Assembly (NCBI RefSeq): GCF_003368535.1
Contig: NZ_QSLN01000003.1
Coordinates: 62,001-126,000 of the forward strand
Length of the DNA: 64,000 nt
Reading direction: 5' to 3'
DNA from: Ammonifex thiophilus
Lineage (GTDB): Bacteria; Bacillota; Desulfotomaculia; Desulfotomaculales; Ammonificaceae
Part shown: positions 17,313 to 26,303 of the stretch, piece by piece
Layout of the letters: each line of letters opens with the position of its first letter
How positions within the stretch are numbered: position 1 is the stretch's first letter
Notes under the pieces: model-generated
Databases searched by the model: none
Told to the model about the DNA's origin: nothing
Seen by the model: the letters and a program-made list of their open reading frames with translations, nothing else
Program-made: the position numbers and the translations under genes

Positions 17313-18266
17313 TCAGTGGGGCTCAGGATCGTCCGGACTGTAGCTCGCCAGTATTCCCGGCTCTACTCCGGGAAGGCTCTGGATCTCTTTGGCCAGTTTT
17401 TTCACCAGGAGCATGAGCGGGATCTTCACCGGGCATACCCGCTCGCACTCGCCGCACTCGCCGCAGCGCCCCGCCACGTGCAGGGCCCTGGTCAAGTGGT
17501 ACTGGTAGATTTCGGGCAGCCAGTGGGCCTTGCTCATCCAGTCAACCGTCCTCTGCCAACCGGGCAAGGGCGGGTCAAAACAGCATTCGTGGCAGGAGCA
17601 GGCGGGGCAGACCTCCCGGCAGGCGTAGCAGCGAATACAACGCTTGAAGACTCGGTCCCAAAATTCCCTCCGCTCCTCCGCCGGCCTCTCCTCCAAGTAA
17701 GAAACTCCAGCGTAAGGATCCACTTCTAAGGACGGGAGAGAAGTAGAAAATTCAAGCCGGATGTCCTCCGGTTCGAGGTCCTCGTCCTTTTGCGGACAAC
17801 TGAAGCAGCGCGGGTAGAGATAGAGCTGCTTGGCCAAAACCTTTTCCTCCTCCCCCACCCGCACCACGTACTCCTTGCCTCGATCAGCGATAAACTCCAG
17901 GGGTTGGCCTGAAAACTCCTTCTGGAGCTTAGCCGGATCGAGCAGCCCCCCGCAGGGAGCTACTACCAGCCTTATTTTCTTCCGCTCCAGGTTCCGGTCG
18001 GCCAGCAGTTGCCGGAAAGAAGGAAGCTCGCATTTCTTCACCACTACGGCCACCCGTCTTCCCTCAAAGCGCAGAAGGTACTTCACCAGGTTGGGAAGAC
18101 AAAGGGGATTAAAGATGAACGCTTCCACCTGTTCCGGCCTGGTGGCGAAACAAGGACGCACTACCAGGGGCAAAGTTCCCCAGGAGTAGCCTAGGAAGAG
18201 TTCCACCTCTCCTTCTCGCAGCAGGCGGTAAGCCAGTTCTCGCAAAGCCTCGGTCAGCCCACGCAA
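17313..18266 (-). CDS. flxC: FlxC: 4Fe-4S iron-sulfur subunit
   Basis: A 317-residue Fe-S protein. The N-terminal half is similar to the FrhB/HycB-like region of coenzyme F420 hydrogenase beta subunits (RVAVVVKKCELPSFRQLLAD, LVVAPCGGLLDP). It carries a CFSC pair, then CIRCYACREVCPACSC and CGECGECERVCPVKIP, which should bind two [4Fe-4S] clusters. The TTG start at 18266 has AGAGGTGAAA upstream and overlaps the flxD stop by 13 nt. Order and size match FlxC of NADH-dependent Flx-Hdr complexes. Confidence 0.84.
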   Translation of the reverse strand: MRGLTEALRELAYRLLREGEVELFLGYSWGTLPLVVRPCFATRPEQVEAFIFNPLCLPNLVKYLLRFEGRRVAVVVKKCELPSFRQLLADRNLERKKIRLVVAPCGGLLDPAKLQKEFSGQPLEFIADRGKEYVVRVGEEEKVLAKQLYLYPRCFSCPQKDEDLEPEDIRLEFSTSLPSLEVDPYAGVSYLEERPAEERREFWDRVFKRCIRCYACREVCPACSCHECCFDPPLPGWQRTVDWMSKAHWLPEIYQYHLTRALHVAGRCGECGECERVCPVKIPLMLLVKKLAKEIQSLPGVEPGILASYSPDDPEPH

Positions 18267-18694
18267 ATATCTTTCACCTCTTGAAAGAGCCGGTTGGGGC
18301 CGAGGATTCTAACCTTATCCACCATTTCTTTTATCGTCTCGGCGAACTTGGCTCCCTCGGCTCCCGATATCCAGTGCACCTGGAAGCGGGCGGGCTCCAT
18401 TCCCACGAACTCTAAAAGCCTTTGCAAAACCCAGAGCCGCCGGCGGGCGTAATAGTTGCCCTTTACATAGTGGCAGTCCCCCAAGTGGCAGCCAGCCACC
18501 AGCACCCCATCGGCCCCTTCGGCGAAAGCCCGCAGGACAAACTGGGGGTTTACCCGGCTGGAGCAGGGCACACGGATGATGCGCACGTTGGGAGGATAGG
18601 AGAAACGGCTTACCCCTGCCAGATCGGCTGCGGCGTAACTGCACCAGTGGCAGAGAAAAGCGACGATCTTGGGCTCCCACTCTTTTACCGACAC
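18254..18694 (-). CDS. flxD: FlxD/MvhD: [2Fe-2S] adaptor linking Flx to HdrA
   Basis: An MvhD-family protein of 146 residues that passes electrons to the HdrA flavin. Family features are the start PKIVAFLCHWCSYAAADLAG, RIIRVPCSSRVNP, GADGVLVAGCHLGDCHY and the late FVGMEPARFQVHWISGAEG, with conserved cysteines in each of the first three. GTG start, overlapping the hdrA stop by 10 nt. In methanogens MvhD connects hydrogenase to Hdr. Here no hydrogenase genes are present, and the following flxCBA genes imply NADH as donor. Confidence 0.92.
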   Translation of the reverse strand: MSVKEWEPKIVAFLCHWCSYAAADLAGVSRFSYPPNVRIIRVPCSSRVNPQFVLRAFAEGADGVLVAGCHLGDCHYVKGNYYARRRLWVLQRLLEFVGMEPARFQVHWISGAEGAKFAETIKEMVDKVRILGPNRLFQEVKDICVG

Positions 18695-20643
18695 AAGGCC
18701 TCAACCTCCGCCAAAATTTGCTCGTTGCTAAACCCTTTGAGTTCCATGGCTCCGGGCCGGCAGGCTACCGTGCAAGAGCCGCACCCTTGACAGAGCTCCT
18801 CCTTCACCCGCGCCCGTCTCCGTCCTCCCTCGGTGACCACTTCGATGGCCTGGTAAGGGCAGACGACCTGGCAGTGCAGGCAACCGGTACACAGGGCCTG
18901 GTTGACCCAGGCTACCAGGGGGCTTACCTCTATCTCCTCACGCAGGAGTAGGCCCACAGCCTTGGCTGCCGCCGCGCTGGCCTGGGAAACGGTGTCGGGG
19001 ATGTCCTTGGGTCCCTGGCAGGCACCGGCTAAGAAAATGCCCGCCGTATGGGTCTCCACCGGCCGAAGCTTGGGATGCGCCTCCTGGAAAAATCCATCCT
19101 TATCTGTGGATATCCCCAGGGTGCGCGCCAATTCCTCCGCTCCCCTGGCCGGTACCACGCCGGTTGCTAGCACCACCAGATCGGCCGCTATCGTTACCGG
19201 CTCACCCAGAAGCGTGTCAGCTCCTTTAACGATGAGCTTATCTCCCTCCTGGTATATCTTGGAGACGCGCCCCCGTAAGTAGATCACCCCTTCGTCCTGC
19301 ACCCGCCGGTAAAACTCTTCGTACCCTTTGCCGAAGGTACGGATGTCGATATAGAAAACGTAGACCTTGGCTTCCGGTAGGCGCTCCTTGACTTGATGAG
19401 CGTGCTTGGCCGTGTACATGCAGCAAATTCGAGAGCAGTACTCCCGGCCCTTGAGTTCATCCCGTGAGCCCACGCAGTGCACAAAGACCACCGTGCGGGG
19501 CTCCCTCCCGTCCGAGGGGCGGACGATGCGCCCCCCTGTCGGTCCGGAAGCATTGACCAGCCTTTCGAAAGCCAGACCGGTTATGACATCGGGGTAGCGG
19601 CCATAGCCGTACTCCCCGTAGGCTTTCTCCCAGGGGAAAAGATCAAAGCCGGTGGCCACGATAATGGCCCCCACTTCTTCCTCGTGCAAAGAGTCCTGCT
19701 GGGTGTAGTCTATGGCCCCTGCCGGGCAAACCTTCTGGCAGACGCCGCACTTCCCTTTAGTAAGCTGCCGGCAGTGGCGAGCGTCTATTACCGGCTTGCT
19801 GGGCACCGCCTGCGGGAAGGGAAGGTAGATGGCCGGTCGGGTACTGAGCCTAAAATTGAGTTCGTCCGGCACCTTTACCGGGCACTTTTCCCAGCAGGTG
19901 CCACAGCCCGTGCACTTGGTATGATCGACGTAGCGGGCTTTTTGTCTTATGGTGACCCGGTAATTGCCCAGGCTCCCCTCCACCTTCTCCACTTCGGCGT
20001 AGGTGTAAAGCCGGATGAGGGGATGCTTGGCCACTGCTGCCATCTTGGGCGTGCTTATGCAGGCCGAGCAATCTAAGGTGGGAAAGGTCTTGTCCAAAAG
20101 CACCATCTTTCCCCCCAGGCTCGGCTCCCTTTCCACCAGCACCACCTCTATGCCGGCGTCGGCCACATCCAAAGCCGCCTGAATCCCGGCGATCCCCCCA
20201 CCTATCACCAGGCAGCGCCGGGTGATCTTCACGCGTCCCGGGTGAAGGGGGGTAAGCCTTAACGCTTTGGCCACCGCCCGCCGGATGAGGCTTAGAGCCT
20301 TGGCCTGGGCCAGCTCCTTCTCGCCGGCGTGAACCCAGGAGCAGTGCTCGCGCAGGTTGGTCATCTCCAGAAGGTAAGGGTTGAGCCCCGCCCGCGCCAG
20401 CACCTCGCGAAAAGTGTCTTCGTGCAGCCGGGGGGAGCAGGCGGCCACCACCACCCGGTCCAGTCGGTGCTCCTTTATGGCCTCGGCTATGAGCTTCTGG
20501 CCGGGATCGGAGCACATGTACTGGTAGTCGGTGGCGTAAACCACCCCGGGAAATGTCGCTGCCGCCCGAGCCAGAGCCGGGCAGTCCAGCACCCCCCCGA
20601 TGTTAGAGCCGCACCAGCAAACAAATACCCCTACCCTCGGCAC
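18685..20643 (-). CDS. hdrA: Heterodisulfide reductase subunit A (bifurcating flavin subunit)
   Basis: A 652-residue flavoprotein and the likely site of electron bifurcation. An N-terminal Fe-S-binding region (VGVFVCWCGSNIGG) is followed by the FAD Rossmann motif (CLVIGGGIAGIQAALDVADA) and the HdrA-specific Cys region (TLDCSACISTPKM). Inserted ferredoxin-type clusters (CTGCGTCWEKCPV, CGVCQKVCPAGAI) come next, then the ATG-type FAD motif (VLATGVVPARG), and a C-terminal 2x[4Fe-4S] domain (CTGCLHCQVVCPYQAIEV, CQGCGSCTVACRPGAMEL). GTG start. hdrB ends 6 nt upstream and flxD overlaps its stop. It is complete with no missing cluster motif. Confidence 0.96.
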   Translation of the reverse strand: MPRVGVFVCWCGSNIGGVLDCPALARAAATFPGVVYATDYQYMCSDPGQKLIAEAIKEHRLDRVVVAACSPRLHEDTFREVLARAGLNPYLLEMTNLREHCSWVHAGEKELAQAKALSLIRRAVAKALRLTPLHPGRVKITRRCLVIGGGIAGIQAALDVADAGIEVVLVEREPSLGGKMVLLDKTFPTLDCSACISTPKMAAVAKHPLIRLYTYAEVEKVEGSLGNYRVTIRQKARYVDHTKCTGCGTCWEKCPVKVPDELNFRLSTRPAIYLPFPQAVPSKPVIDARHCRQLTKGKCGVCQKVCPAGAIDYTQQDSLHEEEVGAIIVATGFDLFPWEKAYGEYGYGRYPDVITGLAFERLVNASGPTGGRIVRPSDGREPRTVVFVHCVGSRDELKGREYCSRICCMYTAKHAHQVKERLPEAKVYVFYIDIRTFGKGYEEFYRRVQDEGVIYLRGRVSKIYQEGDKLIVKGADTLLGEPVTIAADLVVLATGVVPARGAEELARTLGISTDKDGFFQEAHPKLRPVETHTAGIFLAGACQGPKDIPDTVSQASAAAAKAVGLLLREEIEVSPLVAWVNQALCTGCLHCQVVCPYQAIEVVTEGGRRRARVKEELCQGCGSCTVACRPGAMELKGFSNEQILAEVEALCR

Positions 20644-20649
20644 TGCTTC

Positions 20650-21510
20650 TCAACTCCCTACCATGCGCAGGGCTCGCTGGGGGTCCACGAAGTGCGAACC
20701 CAGCCCCAGATCCCGGGGGTTGAGCCCCATGGCTATCCCCAGAAGCTGCGAAAGATAAAAGACCGGTATGGCAAAGTTGGTACCGAAGAAACGGTTAACT
20801 TCCTTCTGGCGAAGGTCCAGATTGGCATGGCAGAGCGGGCAGGCGGTCACCAAGGCGTGCGCGCGAACCTGGGCCGCCGCGTGCAAGATGTTCTTTATAA
20901 GGTTAAGGGCCACCTCACGGGCGCCGAAAATGAGCGAGGCCCCGCAGCACTCATTCTTGCCTCCCCAGTCTAAGGTATCTACTTTGGTAGGAGCCAGAAT
21001 CTTTTCCATGAGCTGGGGTTGCTCTGGATCGTCGCAGGAGGTTAAAGGGGGACGCACCAGAAGGCAACCGTAGTAGCAGGCTACCTGCATACCCTTCAGA
21101 GGACGCACCACCTGCGCGGCTAAGGCCTCCTCCCCCAGCTGAGCCAGAGCCTCCAGTAAAGAAAAAACTCGCACTCGACCTTCAAAGGTGCGCCCGAGTG
21201 CACCCTCCACTTGCCTTTTAAGCTCCGGATCGCGCTTTAGCTCCTCTTGAGCGGCCCGCAGCCGCTGGTAACAGGCTGCGCAAGGAGACAAAATGTCAAG
21301 CCCCATATCCTCGGCCAGAGCCAGAACCCGAGCGGGCAGAGCCACTGCCAGGAAGTGAGAGGTCGAGTGGGCCGCCGTAGCGCCACAGCAGTTCCAGTCC
21401 GGTATCTCTACCAACTCCAGTCCCAGGTGCCGAGCCACCAGACGGGTGGAAAGGTCGTATTCTCGCGCCGTCCCCTTGAGTGAGCAGCCGGGGTAGTAAG
21501 CCAGCTTCAC
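20650..21510 (-). CDS. hdrB: Heterodisulfide reductase subunit B
   Basis: The catalytic disulfide-reducing subunit of Hdr, binding two noncubane [4Fe-4S] clusters through two CCG domains. The first Cys set is PGCSLKG...WNCCGATAA...SPCAACYQR and the second is ACYYGCLL...NECCGASLIFG...TACPLCHANLD, the full CxnCCGxnCxxC pattern twice. At 286 residues it is normal in length. GTG start overlapping hdrC by 4 nt. In bacteria lacking coenzyme M/B the natural disulfide is unknown; DsrC-like proteins are one proposal. Confidence 0.96.
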   Translation of the reverse strand: MKLAYYPGCSLKGTAREYDLSTRLVARHLGLELVEIPDWNCCGATAAHSTSHFLAVALPARVLALAEDMGLDILSPCAACYQRLRAAQEELKRDPELKRQVEGALGRTFEGRVRVFSLLEALAQLGEEALAAQVVRPLKGMQVACYYGCLLVRPPLTSCDDPEQPQLMEKILAPTKVDTLDWGGKNECCGASLIFGAREVALNLIKNILHAAAQVRAHALVTACPLCHANLDLRQKEVNRFFGTNFAIPVFYLSQLLGIAMGLNPRDLGLGSHFVDPQRALRMVGS

Positions 21511-22040
21511 CGGGGTTCCTCCTTTTCCGCCGAGAAGATCTGGGCCACTTCCTTCCGGTTCTCTACCGGCTCGGGTAGCAGGCGAAGCTTACGCCGGGAA
21601 AGCATGAAATGCCCCAGGTCTAGATCGCGCCAGACCTTGCGCTCCTTGAGGTTGAACTGGAGGGTGAGGCCAAGTTCATATACCCGCCCGTAGCGCTTAA
21701 CCGAGCGCAAAAAGACCTCGTTAAAAAGAGGCATTCCGTGCCTGGTAACCTGAGGAAAGGCTTGCCGGGAAAAGAAGCGCAAAGTATCGATCAAGCGCGC
21801 CAGATCTATGTGGCAGGGACAGCGGGTGGTGCAAGTCTGGCAGCTGCTGCAAACCCAAAGGGCACGGGAGGAAAGCAACTCCTCGCCGCGCCCCAACTGC
21901 AACAGGCGCAGGATTTGGTGAGGCTTGTAGTCCATGGCGAAAGCGACCGGGCAACCGGCCGTGCACTTGCCACACTGGTAGCAATGGGTTATCTTCTGCC
22001 CCGCAGCCCGATTTACCTCCGACCAAAAATTTTCGTTCAT
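21507..22040 (-). CDS. hdrC: Heterodisulfide reductase subunit C
   Basis: A 177-residue electron-transfer subunit with two [4Fe-4S] motifs, HCYQCGKCTAGCPVAFAMD and VCSSCQTCTTRCPCHID, joining HdrA to the catalytic HdrB. It has the usual helical linker (PHQILRLLQLG) and a C-terminal basic region (FMLSRRKLRLLPEP). It is the first gene of the hdrCBA-flxDCBA operon and is preceded by a convincing promoter at 22083-22111. ATG start at 22040. Confidence 0.95.
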   Translation of the reverse strand: MNENFWSEVNRAAGQKITHCYQCGKCTAGCPVAFAMDYKPHQILRLLQLGRGEELLSSRALWVCSSCQTCTTRCPCHIDLARLIDTLRFFSRQAFPQVTRHGMPLFNEVFLRSVKRYGRVYELGLTLQFNLKERKVWRDLDLGHFMLSRRKLRLLPEPVENRKEVAQIFSAEKEEPR

Positions 22041-22082
22041 TACCCGCGCTCCCTGAAGGCTTTACTCACCCTCTAGCTTCTA

Positions 22083-22111
22083 AGTATACCGGAGTAGGAC
22101 TACGGGGTAAA
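22083..22111 (-). promoter_or_regulatory. Predicted promoter of the hdr-flx operon
   Basis: Minus-strand TTTACC (22106-22111) and TATACT (22083-22088) with 17-nt spacing, about 40 nt upstream of the hdrC ATG. Confidence 0.6.
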
Positions 22112-22140
22112 CCTGCAAACTTCTCCTTCTCCGGCAAGAC

Positions 22141-22209
22141 CTATTTACCCAGCCAGCGGCGGAGAAGGAAGCGCAAGAAACCCGGCACCTTAATGAAAAT
22201 TACTCGCAT
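22141..22209 (-). CDS. spoVM: Stage V sporulation protein M (22 residues)
   Basis: A tiny amphipathic membrane peptide that recognises the convex forespore membrane and anchors SpoIVA during coat assembly. It begins MRVIFIKVPG and ends RRWLGK. Aligned without gaps to Bacillus SpoVM (from memory) it keeps I6, K7, P9, F11, L12, R17, L20 and G21, including the critical Pro9, and lacks only the last four residues. ATG start; the upstream AAGGGGGCGGGAGC can serve as ribosome site. It stands alone between the hdr operon and a peroxiredoxin. In Bacillus the gene lies close to rsgA and rpmB, so the location is unusual. Its partner spoIVA is at 43.6 kb. Confidence 0.8.
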   Translation of the reverse strand: MRVIFIKVPGFLRFLLRRWLGK

Positions 22210-22273
22210 GCTCCCGCCCCCTTCTCACAATAGTTTATTCAACTCCCCGCGCTCCCGTTCCCCAACCCAAGAT

Positions 22274-22301
22274 TTAGGGCCGGGATCCTTCCCGGCCCTA
22301 A
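22274..22301. terminator. Strong hairpin between spoVM and the peroxiredoxin gene
   Basis: A 12-bp perfect stem begins TTAGGGCCGGGA and is followed on the plus strand by GGCTTTTTT (T6 at 22305-22310). It lies 20 nt past the peroxiredoxin stop, so it should end that minus-strand transcript, although the T-run favours the plus direction. It may act both ways. Confidence 0.6.
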
Positions 22302-22320
22302 GGCTTTTTTCCGGTAATCT

Positions 22321-22962
22321 TTAGTCCAGCTTGCGGTAGCAGAACCACCAGTCGTAGCAGGTATACATTTTCATCCGTTCTTTGGCCGTTTGCTCGTCGG
22401 TGGGCGGCGGTATGATCACGGCATCACCAATGAGTTCGTTGTGCGGCCAGTTGGCCGGCATGGCCACGCCGTTGGCGTCGGATACCTGCAGAGCTTTAAC
22501 TATGCGCAGTATCTCGTCGATGTTACGTCCCAGCTCCTGCGGGTAATAGAGAATCACCCGAATTACGCCCTTGTCATCCACCACGAAGACGGCCCGCACC
22601 GTGTTGGAGCCCTTGGCCGGGTGGATCATCCCCAGCTTGCGAGCCACCGTACCGTCGTCGGCAATGATGGGGAAAGGAATCTCCACCCCTAAGGTGTCCT
22701 TGATCCACTCCGTCCACTTTATATGGGCGAAAACCTGGTCCACGGAAAGGCCAATGAGTTCGCAGTTAAGCTTCTTGAACTCGGGGTACTTCTTAGCGAA
22801 GGAAACAAACTCGGTAGTGCATACCGGAGTGAAGTCAGCTGGGTGGCTGAAAAGGATGAACCAGCTACCGGCATAATCCTGCGGGAGATGGCGCTTACCG
22901 AAGGTGGTCTGCACCGTCATTTCCGGAAAGCGCTCGCCTATAAGGGGAAACTTCTCTTCCAT
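22321..22962 (-). CDS. Peroxiredoxin (Prx6 / archaeal thioredoxin-peroxidase type)
   Basis: Reduces hydrogen peroxide and alkyl hydroperoxides. The 213-residue protein has the peroxidatic Cys in [12 protein letters not shown] and the Prx6-type C-terminal arm with two further cysteines near the end (YTCYDWWFC), as in the archaeal enzymes where these residues resolve the oxidised Cys. The ATG at 22962 follows AAAGGAGG; in-frame extension upstream would run through the promoter region. It is monocistronic with a good promoter, as expected for oxidative-stress defence in an anaerobe. Confidence 0.95.
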   Translation of the reverse strand: MEEKFPLIGERFPEMTVQTTFGKRHLPQDYAGSWFILFSHPADFTPVCTTEFVSFAKKYPEFKKLNCELIGLSVDQVFAHIKWTEWIKDTLGVEIPFPIIADDGTVARKLGMIHPAKGSNTVRAVFVVDDKGVIRVILYYPQELGRNIDEILRIVKALQVSDANGVAMPANWPHNELIGDAVIIPPPTDEQTAKERMKMYTCYDWWFCYRKLD

Positions 22963-23008
22963 ACCGGAACCTCCTTTACGTGATTCCGAATTTAAAATAG
23001 CTACAAAC

Positions 23009-23037
23009 AATGTACACGGAAATCTCCTCCGCGTCAA
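23009..23037 (-). promoter_or_regulatory. Predicted promoter of the peroxiredoxin gene
   Basis: Minus-strand TTGACG (23032-23037) and TACATT (23009-23014) spaced by 17 nt. The leader to the ATG is about 40 nt and AT-rich, but I see no clear PerR box. Confidence 0.65.
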
Positions 23038-23045
23038 GAGGTTAA

Positions 23046-24242
23046 TTAAAGTGCCGCTTCGAGCAGCTCTTTGAAGCGCTGCATCCCCTCTTCGATGTCT
23101 TCCAGCCGCAGGGCGTAGGAAAAGCGCAGGTAGTGATCGTCCCCGAAGGCAGCCCCAGCGACGGTGGCTACTTTTATCTCTTCCAGAAGGAAAAGGGCCA
23201 GGTCGCTAGCGCTGGCTATTTCCCTCCCTTTTAGGCGCCGACCCAGAAGCCCGCTCACCTCTGGAAAGACGTAAAAAGCCCCTAAAGGCTTGGGGCAGCG
23301 CACTCCGGGTAAGGAGTTCAGGTGCTGCCAGATGAAGTCCCGCCGTTTTTGAAAAGCCTGGCGCATGCTCTCCACCGGCTCTTGTGGCCCCTTCAGGGCG
23401 GCCAGCGCCGCTGCCTGAGCTACGGAAGCGGGGTTGGAGGTACTGTGGCTTTGAAGGTTGATCATAGCTTGGGCTACCGGCCGGGGAGCGGCAGCGTAAC
23501 CTATACGCCAGCCGGTCATGGCGTAAGCTTTAGAAACACCATTTACCACAACCGTACGCTTTTTAACCTCCGGGTCGAGTGCAGCTATGCTCACGTGCTC
23601 CATCCCGTCGTAAATCAGCTTTTCGTAGATCTCGTCCGACAAGATCCACAGGTCGGCCTCCAGAGCCACTTCTGCCAAGCCGATGAGTTCCTCCCGGCGG
23701 TAGACGCTACCTGTAGGGTTGGCCGGGGAATTGAGGATCAAAAGGCGGGTGCGCGGGGTTACAGCTGCCCGCAGATCTTCCGGCCGGAGCTTGAAATCGT
23801 TCTCAGGAGTGGTGGGAACGAAAACCGGTACTCCTCCCGCCAGCTTCACCTGCTCTGGATAGGAAGTCCAGTAGGGGACGGGGATTATCACCTCGTCCCC
23901 CGGGTTTAGAAGTACCTGCAGAGCGTTGTAAAGGGAATGTTTGGCGCCACAGGAGACCACGATCTCATCCGGGCTATATTCCAGTTGATTGTCGCGGTAG
24001 AGCTTCTCGCATATAGCTTCCCGGAGAGGCAGAATACCTGCTACCGGCGTGTACTTGGTGAAGCCCTGATCTAAAGCTCGCTTCGCCGCTTCCTTGATGT
24101 GCTCCGGTGTATCGAAGTCCGGCTCCCCCGCCCCAAAATTGATGACCTTTTCCCCCTGTCGCAAAAGCTCTTTGGCCTTGGTGTCCACCGAGAGGGTGGG
24201 AGAGGGACTCAGTTTTTGCGCTCGCTCAGCCAGTCCCCGCAT
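23046..24242 (-). CDS. Class I/II pyridoxal-phosphate aminotransferase (aspartate-type)
   Basis: A 398-residue fold-type I aminotransferase of the I-gamma group that includes thermophile aspartate aminotransferases. Motifs are [19 protein letters not shown] near the N-terminus, [10 protein letters not shown], the Asp/Tyr pair in LSDEIYEKL, the PLP lysine in [16 protein letters not shown] and the C-terminal Arg (LRFSYA). The ATG at 24242 lies 3 nt before the dapL stop codon region; a longer in-frame reading would overlap dapL heavily. Downstream of dapF-dapL it could supply aspartate for the lysine pathway. Exact substrate not provable from sequence. Confidence 0.9.
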   Translation of the reverse strand: MRGLAERAQKLSPSPTLSVDTKAKELLRQGEKVINFGAGEPDFDTPEHIKEAAKRALDQGFTKYTPVAGILPLREAICEKLYRDNQLEYSPDEIVVSCGAKHSLYNALQVLLNPGDEVIIPVPYWTSYPEQVKLAGGVPVFVPTTPENDFKLRPEDLRAAVTPRTRLLILNSPANPTGSVYRREELIGLAEVALEADLWILSDEIYEKLIYDGMEHVSIAALDPEVKKRTVVVNGVSKAYAMTGWRIGYAAAPRPVAQAMINLQSHSTSNPASVAQAAALAALKGPQEPVESMRQAFQKRRDFIWQHLNSLPGVRCPKPLGAFYVFPEVSGLLGRRLKGREIASASDLALFLLEEIKVATVAGAAFGDDHYLRFSYALRLEDIEEGMQRFKELLEAAL

Positions 24243-24244
24243 CT

Positions 24245-25420
24245 TTAAAAGCTCACCTTCCCCAGCACCCGCTTCATCCTGACCAGAGCCTCCTGCAACC
24301 TCTCTGTGGGGAGGGTAAGGGAAACGCGGAAGAAACCCTCCCCATGTCGACCGTAGCCGGTTCCAGGTGTGACCACTACCCCCGCCTCCTCCACTAAATA
24401 TTCGGCAAAGCTCTCGCTGGTGAATCCTGAAGGTACAGGAAGCCAGAGGTAGAAAGTGGCCTTTGGGGGGTCTATTTTCCAGCCCATTTCTCGGAAGGCC
24501 GCCACGGCCAGATCTCGTCTTAATTGGTAAAGGGCGTTCATTTCTTTCACGCACTCTTGGGGCCCGTCTAAGGCCTTTATGCCGGCATACTGGATGGGCT
24601 GGAACACACCGGAGTCTATGTTGGACTTGAGCCTCCCCAGGACCTCGACCGCTTCTTCCTTGCCCGCTGCCCAGCCCAGGCGCCAGCCGGTCATGTTGTA
24701 GGGCTTGGAAAGGGAGCCGAACTCGATGCCTACTTCTTTGGCTCCCGGCGTGGCCAGGAAGCTGGAGGGGCGGTATCCGTCAAAGGCTACCTCCACGTAG
24801 GCAGCATCGTGGCAAACCAGAAGGTCGAACTCCCGAGCGAAAGCCACTACTTCGGCAAAGAAGGAAGAGGAGGCCACCGCCGCTGTAGGGTTGTTAGGGT
24901 AGTTTAGGAAGAGAATCTTAGCCCGACGGGCCACCTCAGTAGGCACATCTTCCAAACGGGGGAGAAAACCATTTTCTGGCAAAAGAGGAAGGTAATAGGG
25001 CTCTCCTCCGGCCAAGATGGTGCCCCCGGCGTAGACCGGATAACTGGGGTCCGGCACCAAAGCCACCTCCCCCGCATCGAGGTAGCACCAGGCGATATGG
25101 GCTATGCCCTCCTTGGAGCCTATGAGGGTTACCACCTCCCGCTCGGGGTTGAGTTCCACCCCGAAGCGCCGGGCGTAATACCGGGCCACCGCCTGCCGGA
25201 AGGCCGGAAGGCCTACTGAGGTGGGGTAGCGATGATTTTCCGGTATCTCTAACTGCCTCTTTGCCTCTTCCCGGATGTGCTCCGGTGTAGGTTCGTCCGG
25301 ATCCCCTATACCGAGGCTGATAACGTCCACCCCAGCTGCTCTCTTCTCGGCAATGAGCCTCTCGATACGGGCAAAGAGGTAAGGAGGTAGGTTTTTTACG
25401 CGCTTGGCTACTGCCGGCAC
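24245..25420 (-). CDS. dapL: LL-diaminopimelate aminotransferase
   Basis: Converts tetrahydrodipicolinate directly to LL-diaminopimelate, bypassing succinyl or acetyl intermediates. The 391-residue class I aminotransferase has [12 protein letters not shown] at the start, [15 protein letters not shown], the PLP Lys in [17 protein letters not shown] and [10 protein letters not shown]. The GTG at 25420 has AAAGGAGCGGAG just upstream, making the protein the typical DapL length. It directly follows dapF, which acts on its product; this pairing is what separates DapL from ordinary aspartate aminotransferases. Confidence 0.9.
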   Translation of the reverse strand: MPAVAKRVKNLPPYLFARIERLIAEKRAAGVDVISLGIGDPDEPTPEHIREEAKRQLEIPENHRYPTSVGLPAFRQAVARYYARRFGVELNPEREVVTLIGSKEGIAHIAWCYLDAGEVALVPDPSYPVYAGGTILAGGEPYYLPLLPENGFLPRLEDVPTEVARRAKILFLNYPNNPTAAVASSSFFAEVVAFAREFDLLVCHDAAYVEVAFDGYRPSSFLATPGAKEVGIEFGSLSKPYNMTGWRLGWAAGKEEAVEVLGRLKSNIDSGVFQPIQYAGIKALDGPQECVKEMNALYQLRRDLAVAAFREMGWKIDPPKATFYLWLPVPSGFTSESFAEYLVEEAGVVVTPGTGYGRHGEGFFRVSLTLPTERLQEALVRMKRVLGKVSF

Positions 25421-25454
25421 GGTAACTCCGCTCCTTTCCCCAAATCCGAAGAGT

Positions 25455-26303
25455 TTACTCTTCTCCCAGCCACTCCCCTTTGAAGACGGTAGTAGCTGGC
25501 CCCTGAAGATACACATGGCTGTCTTCTTCTTTCCAGTGGATGCGAAGCTCGCCCCCCGGAAGGTGAACGATTACTTCGCGGGTGGTGTAACTGTTTAAGA
25601 AAGAAGCCACCGCCGCTGCGCAGGCTCCTGAGCCACAAGCCAGTGTTTCCCCCACCCCTCTTTCCCACACCCGCACTCGGATCTCACTGGGACTTACCAC
25701 TTCTACAAACTCCACGTTGGTGCGATGGGGGAAAGCGGGATGGTGCTCCAGCCGCGGCCCCAACTCCTCCACCGGAGCCTCTTCCACCGCCGGGACAAAG
25801 AGCACGCAGTGAGGATTGCCAAATGAAAGAGCCGTCACCCGAAGGACCAGACCGTCCTCAAAGACCAGGGGCTCGTTTATCACCTTCCCCGGCGGGCCCT
25901 GCATGGGTATGGCACCTCTTTCCAGTACGGGCTCCCCCATGTCCACGGTGCAACTCGTCACTTTCCCGTCTTTCACCGTCAACTCCACCGGTTTTATGCC
26001 GGCACCGGTAGCTATCCGCATGCGCTGGTAGGGAACGAGCCGCGTTTCGTAGGCCAGCTTGGCCACACATCTTATGGCGTTCCCACACATCTCCGCCTCC
26101 GAACCGTCGGCGTTGAAGATGCGCATGGCGATGTCTGCCTCATCGGAGGGCAGGATGAAGACCAGGCCGTCGGCACCCACGCCGAAGTGAGGACGGCAAA
26201 TCTTCCGGGCCAGCTCCGGTGTGTCCGGCGGCAGGGTTCGAGCCATCACGACCACAAAATCGTTGCCCAAACCGTGCATCTTAACGAAGTGCAATACCCT
26301 CAC
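25455..26303 (-). CDS. dapF: Diaminopimelate epimerase
   Basis: Epimerises LL- to meso-diaminopimelate for lysine and peptidoglycan. The 282-residue protein shows the N-terminal [12 protein letters not shown], the first catalytic Cys in [11 protein letters not shown] and the second in [11 protein letters not shown], the two-base mechanism pair. ATG start, overlapping the vorC stop by 23 nt. It is followed 34 nt later by dapL. Confidence 0.97.
   Translation of the reverse strand: MRVLHFVKMHGLGNDFVVVMARTLPPDTPELARKICRPHFGVGADGLVFILPSDEADIAMRIFNADGSEAEMCGNAIRCVAKLAYETRLVPYQRMRIATGAGIKPVELTVKDGKVTSCTVDMGEPVLERGAIPMQGPPGKVINEPLVFEDGLVLRVTALSFGNPHCVLFVPAVEEAPVEELGPRLEHHPAFPHRTNVEFVEVVSPSEIRVRVWERGVGETLACGSGACAAAVASFLNSYTTREVIVHLPGGELRIHWKEEDSHVYLQGPATTVFKGEWLGEE

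Noticed and set aside
22141-22320. A T-box or other riboswitch before hdrC or the peroxiredoxin gene
   Set aside because: No T-box sequence or known aptamer consensus is visible; the only structure is the terminator hairpin.
24243-24554. N-terminal extension of the second aminotransferase by 104 codons
   Set aside because: It would overlap most of the dapL 3' end out of frame; the Met at 24242 matches the family start.
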